A DNA stretch of 6,444 nt from JAHFUI01 sp041485905. GTDB taxonomy: Bacteria > Acidobacteriota > Vicinamibacteria > Vicinamibacterales > CAVVIG01. Of this stretch, positions 4,923 to 6,444 are shown piece after piece; positions within the stretch are counted from its first letter, which is position 1; every line of letters starts with the position of its first letter. The notes below the pieces were generated by a model that ran no database searches, was not told the origin of the DNA, and worked only from the letters and a program-made list of their open reading frames with translations. Made by a program: the position numbers and the translations under genes. The stretch is taken from the NCBI GenBank assembly GCA_041485905.1, contig JBGPKK010000238.1, positions 1 to 6,444 of the forward strand, written 5' to 3'.

Positions 4923-5924
4923 ATGGGTTCAGGGATCGTGTTCTTCTTGGCCGCTGCAATGTTCGCGCAGGGCTCCGGTGCCTTGGGCGGCACCATCACC
5001 GGCACTGTCGTGGACCTGGCCGGCGACGTGGTCGCGAACGCGCCTATTCAAGCCACCAACATGGCCACAAAGACGCTCTACAAAGCGGCCAGCTCGGAAA
5101 AGGGCGGCTACACCATCGCGCAGTTGCCGGCCGGTGCCTACGAGCTGTCGGTCGCCGCACCTGGGTTCAATGCCTACTCCCAGCAAAACGTGGTCGTTGC
5201 GTCGGGTCAAACCCTGCGCTTCGATATCCACCTCGTCGATTTTCAGTTGGGCACGTTGGGAGACGGCCGGGAATTCCAAATTTCGCGGATCACTCCACAT
5301 GCGACGCCCTCCGGGCCCACTCCTCGCACACGGGAAGGCAAGCCAGACCTGTCGGGAGTGTGGTACGCGCAGAGGACGGTCGATCCAGGCAAGCCGGAGC
5401 CGTTGCCCTGGGCCGACACGCTCCAGCGGGAGCGTGCGGCGAACAACTCGAAAGACTCGCCCGGCGCGCACTGTCTGCCGCGCGGACTGACGAACGCCGG
5501 AGCGTTGTTCCCATACAAGCTGGTTCAAACCCCTGCCCTCCTGGTCATGATCTTCGAGGACGACACTCCCAGCCATCGTCAAGTCTTTCTGGATGGGCGC
5601 GGGCATCCCAAGGATCCGAATCCGAATTGGATGGGACACTCGATCGGCCATTGGGACGGAGATACGCTGGTGGTGGACACGGTGGGCTTCAATGATCAGT
5701 CGTGGCTCGACAACATTGGCCATCCGCACACGGAAATGCTGCACATCACTGAACGCCTGCACCGCGCGGATTTGGGCCACCTGGAAATCGAATTGACGAT
5801 CGATGATAAGGAGACCTATTCGAAGCCCTGGGTTATCAAGAGAGTCGCCGATCTCGATACCAAAGACGAGATCGGAGAGTACGTGTGTGTCGACAAGGAT
5901 GCGCCACACATGGTTGGCAAGTAA
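4923..5924 (+). CDS. Secreted protein: carboxypeptidase-regulatory-like domain plus uncharacterised C-terminal domain
   Basis: 333 residues from ATG 4923, with GGGAGG 6 nt upstream and only 29 bp after the PQQ gene, so almost certainly co-transcribed. A short signal peptide (about 1-17) is followed by a carboxypeptidase-regulatory-like beta-sandwich (about 22-105): GGTITGTVVDLAGDVVANAP, GGYTIAQLPAGAYELSVAAPGF, and QTLRFDIHL. From about 135 (GKPDLSGVW) runs a second domain of a widespread acidobacterial/proteobacterial exported family with no established function. Its hallmarks are HCLPRGLTN (C184), a YKLVQTP strand, EDDTPSHRQVFLDGRGHP, DPNPNWMGHSIGHWDGDTLV, GHPHTEMLHITERL and a final EYVC (C322). 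I recognise the family pattern but no reaction. Its position suggests a role at the cell surface connected with the dehydrogenase, perhaps substrate binding. Confidence 0.82.
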   Translation: MGSGIVFFLAAAMFAQGSGALGGTITGTVVDLAGDVVANAPIQATNMATKTLYKAASSEKGGYTIAQLPAGAYELSVAAPGFNAYSQQNVVVASGQTLRFDIHLVDFQLGTLGDGREFQISRITPHATPSGPTPRTREGKPDLSGVWYAQRTVDPGKPEPLPWADTLQRERAANNSKDSPGAHCLPRGLTNAGALFPYKLVQTPALLVMIFEDDTPSHRQVFLDGRGHPKDPNPNWMGHSIGHWDGDTLVVDTVGFNDQSWLDNIGHPHTEMLHITERLHRADLGHLEIELTIDDKETYSKPWVIKRVADLDTKDEIGEYVCVDKDAPHMVGK

Positions 5925-5977
5925 CCGACCCTTCGAGCCGCGGCGACCGGAGACACTAACGATCGAGGAGGACGCCG

Positions 5978-6444
5978 ATGGACCCTGTCAGACGCCAGAT
6001 ACTGAAAACGGGCGCCGGGGCGGCCGCGATGGCTGCAGCACCGCAAATCTTTGCTCAGCAGAGCGGGCAAGAAGGAGCCTCACGCTTCTACGAGAAGGGC
6101 CCCGTTCGCATCCGCTATGAAGAGGCCGGTTCCGGTTTCCCGCTGTTGCTGATCGCCGGCGGGGGATTGAACTCGGTGATGGCCGGCTTACCGCGCAGCC
6201 CCTTCGACCCGATCGACGAGTTCAAGGGCGAGTATCGTTGCATCTATGCGGACCTCCGCAACGCCATCTGGGCATCGACAAGTTCATGGTGCTGGGCTTC
6301 TGCATTGGCGGCCCCTTCATCTGGAACCTCTTGAGGCGGGCGCCGGATCGTGTCGTCGCGGCCGTGCCGGCGCAGCCCGTCGGGTTCCGGCCGGAGATGC
6401 CCAACGTCATGTACGACGCCAGCATGACTGGCTGGGGTGCGGAA
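5978..6444 (+). pseudogene. Tat-exported alpha/beta-hydrolase, internally deleted and frameshifted, partial
   Basis: ATG 5978 follows AGGAGG with a 6-nt gap. The N-terminus carries a twin-arginine signal (RRQILKTGAGAAAMAAAP, ending IFAQQ). A hydrolase start follows: FYEKGPVRIRYEEAGSGFP, the strand LLLIAGGGLNSV with a likely oxyanion-hole glycine segment, and YRCIYADLRNA up to base 6265. There the original frame becomes meaningless and stops near 6334. Clear homology resumes in another frame at 6265 (HLGIDKFMVLGFCIGG, then PFIWNLLRRAPDRVVAA) and stays open to the window end. Members normally have some 30 residues between these blocks (inferred from the fold and family memory), so a deletion not divisible by three is likelier than a single-base error. 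The nucleophile elbow reads G-F-C-I-G-G, with Cys (6301-6303) where most relatives have Ser. A sequencing or assembly fault cannot be excluded. Confidence 0.75.

Noticed and set aside
4929..5909. 326-codon minus-strand open frame opposite the carboxypeptidase-regulatory-like gene
   Set aside because: The plus-strand product has a ribosome site, signal peptide and two domains; the antisense product matches nothing I recognise.

Overview
This is a GC-rich bacterial window. It looks like Acidobacteriota, perhaps Vicinamibacteria, because it combines a YncE/YVTN propeller protein, a Pkn-type kinase fragment, a cytochrome c–PQQ propeller dehydrogenase, a secreted protein with a carboxypeptidase-regulatory-like domain, and a Tat-exported alpha/beta-hydrolase. 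The lineage is inferred from gene-family content; no rRNA or marker gene is present.

Layout. Positions 1-397 (minus) hold the N-terminal end of an exported YVTN/YncE-type beta-propeller protein that runs off the left edge. Positions 398-712 have no gene. They contain a 12-bp tandem duplication (528-551), five degenerate 10-bp repeats in exact register (561-610) and a tRNA-like acceptor/T-arm remnant (657-702). Positions 713-1422 (minus) hold a type II toxin-antitoxin module, a Phd/YefM-like antitoxin followed by a PIN-domain toxin with a 4-bp overlap. It has its own sigma70-type promoter, a dyad at the expected transcription start and a probable ATT start codon. Positions 1574-1846 (plus) are the N-lobe of a Ser/Thr protein kinase cut off before its catalytic loop, so a gene relic.

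Positions 1925-6444 (plus) look like one transcription unit of four exported redox or hydrolytic proteins. They are a di-heme cytochrome c, a cytochrome c–PQQ propeller dehydrogenase resembling polyvinyl-alcohol dehydrogenase, a two-domain secreted protein of unknown function, and a Tat-signal alpha/beta-hydrolase. The hydrolase is broken by an internal deletion with a frame change and also runs off the right edge. The likely theme is periplasmic oxidation of an alcohol by the PQQ enzyme, with electrons passed through its own heme and then the di-heme cytochrome. The hydrolase may have acted on the oxidised product.

No clearly new defence or mobile system is visible. The parts most worth a second look are the repeat/tRNA-remnant block beside the toxin-antitoxin module, the ATT start, the PVA-dehydrogenase-like cluster and the damaged hydrolase.
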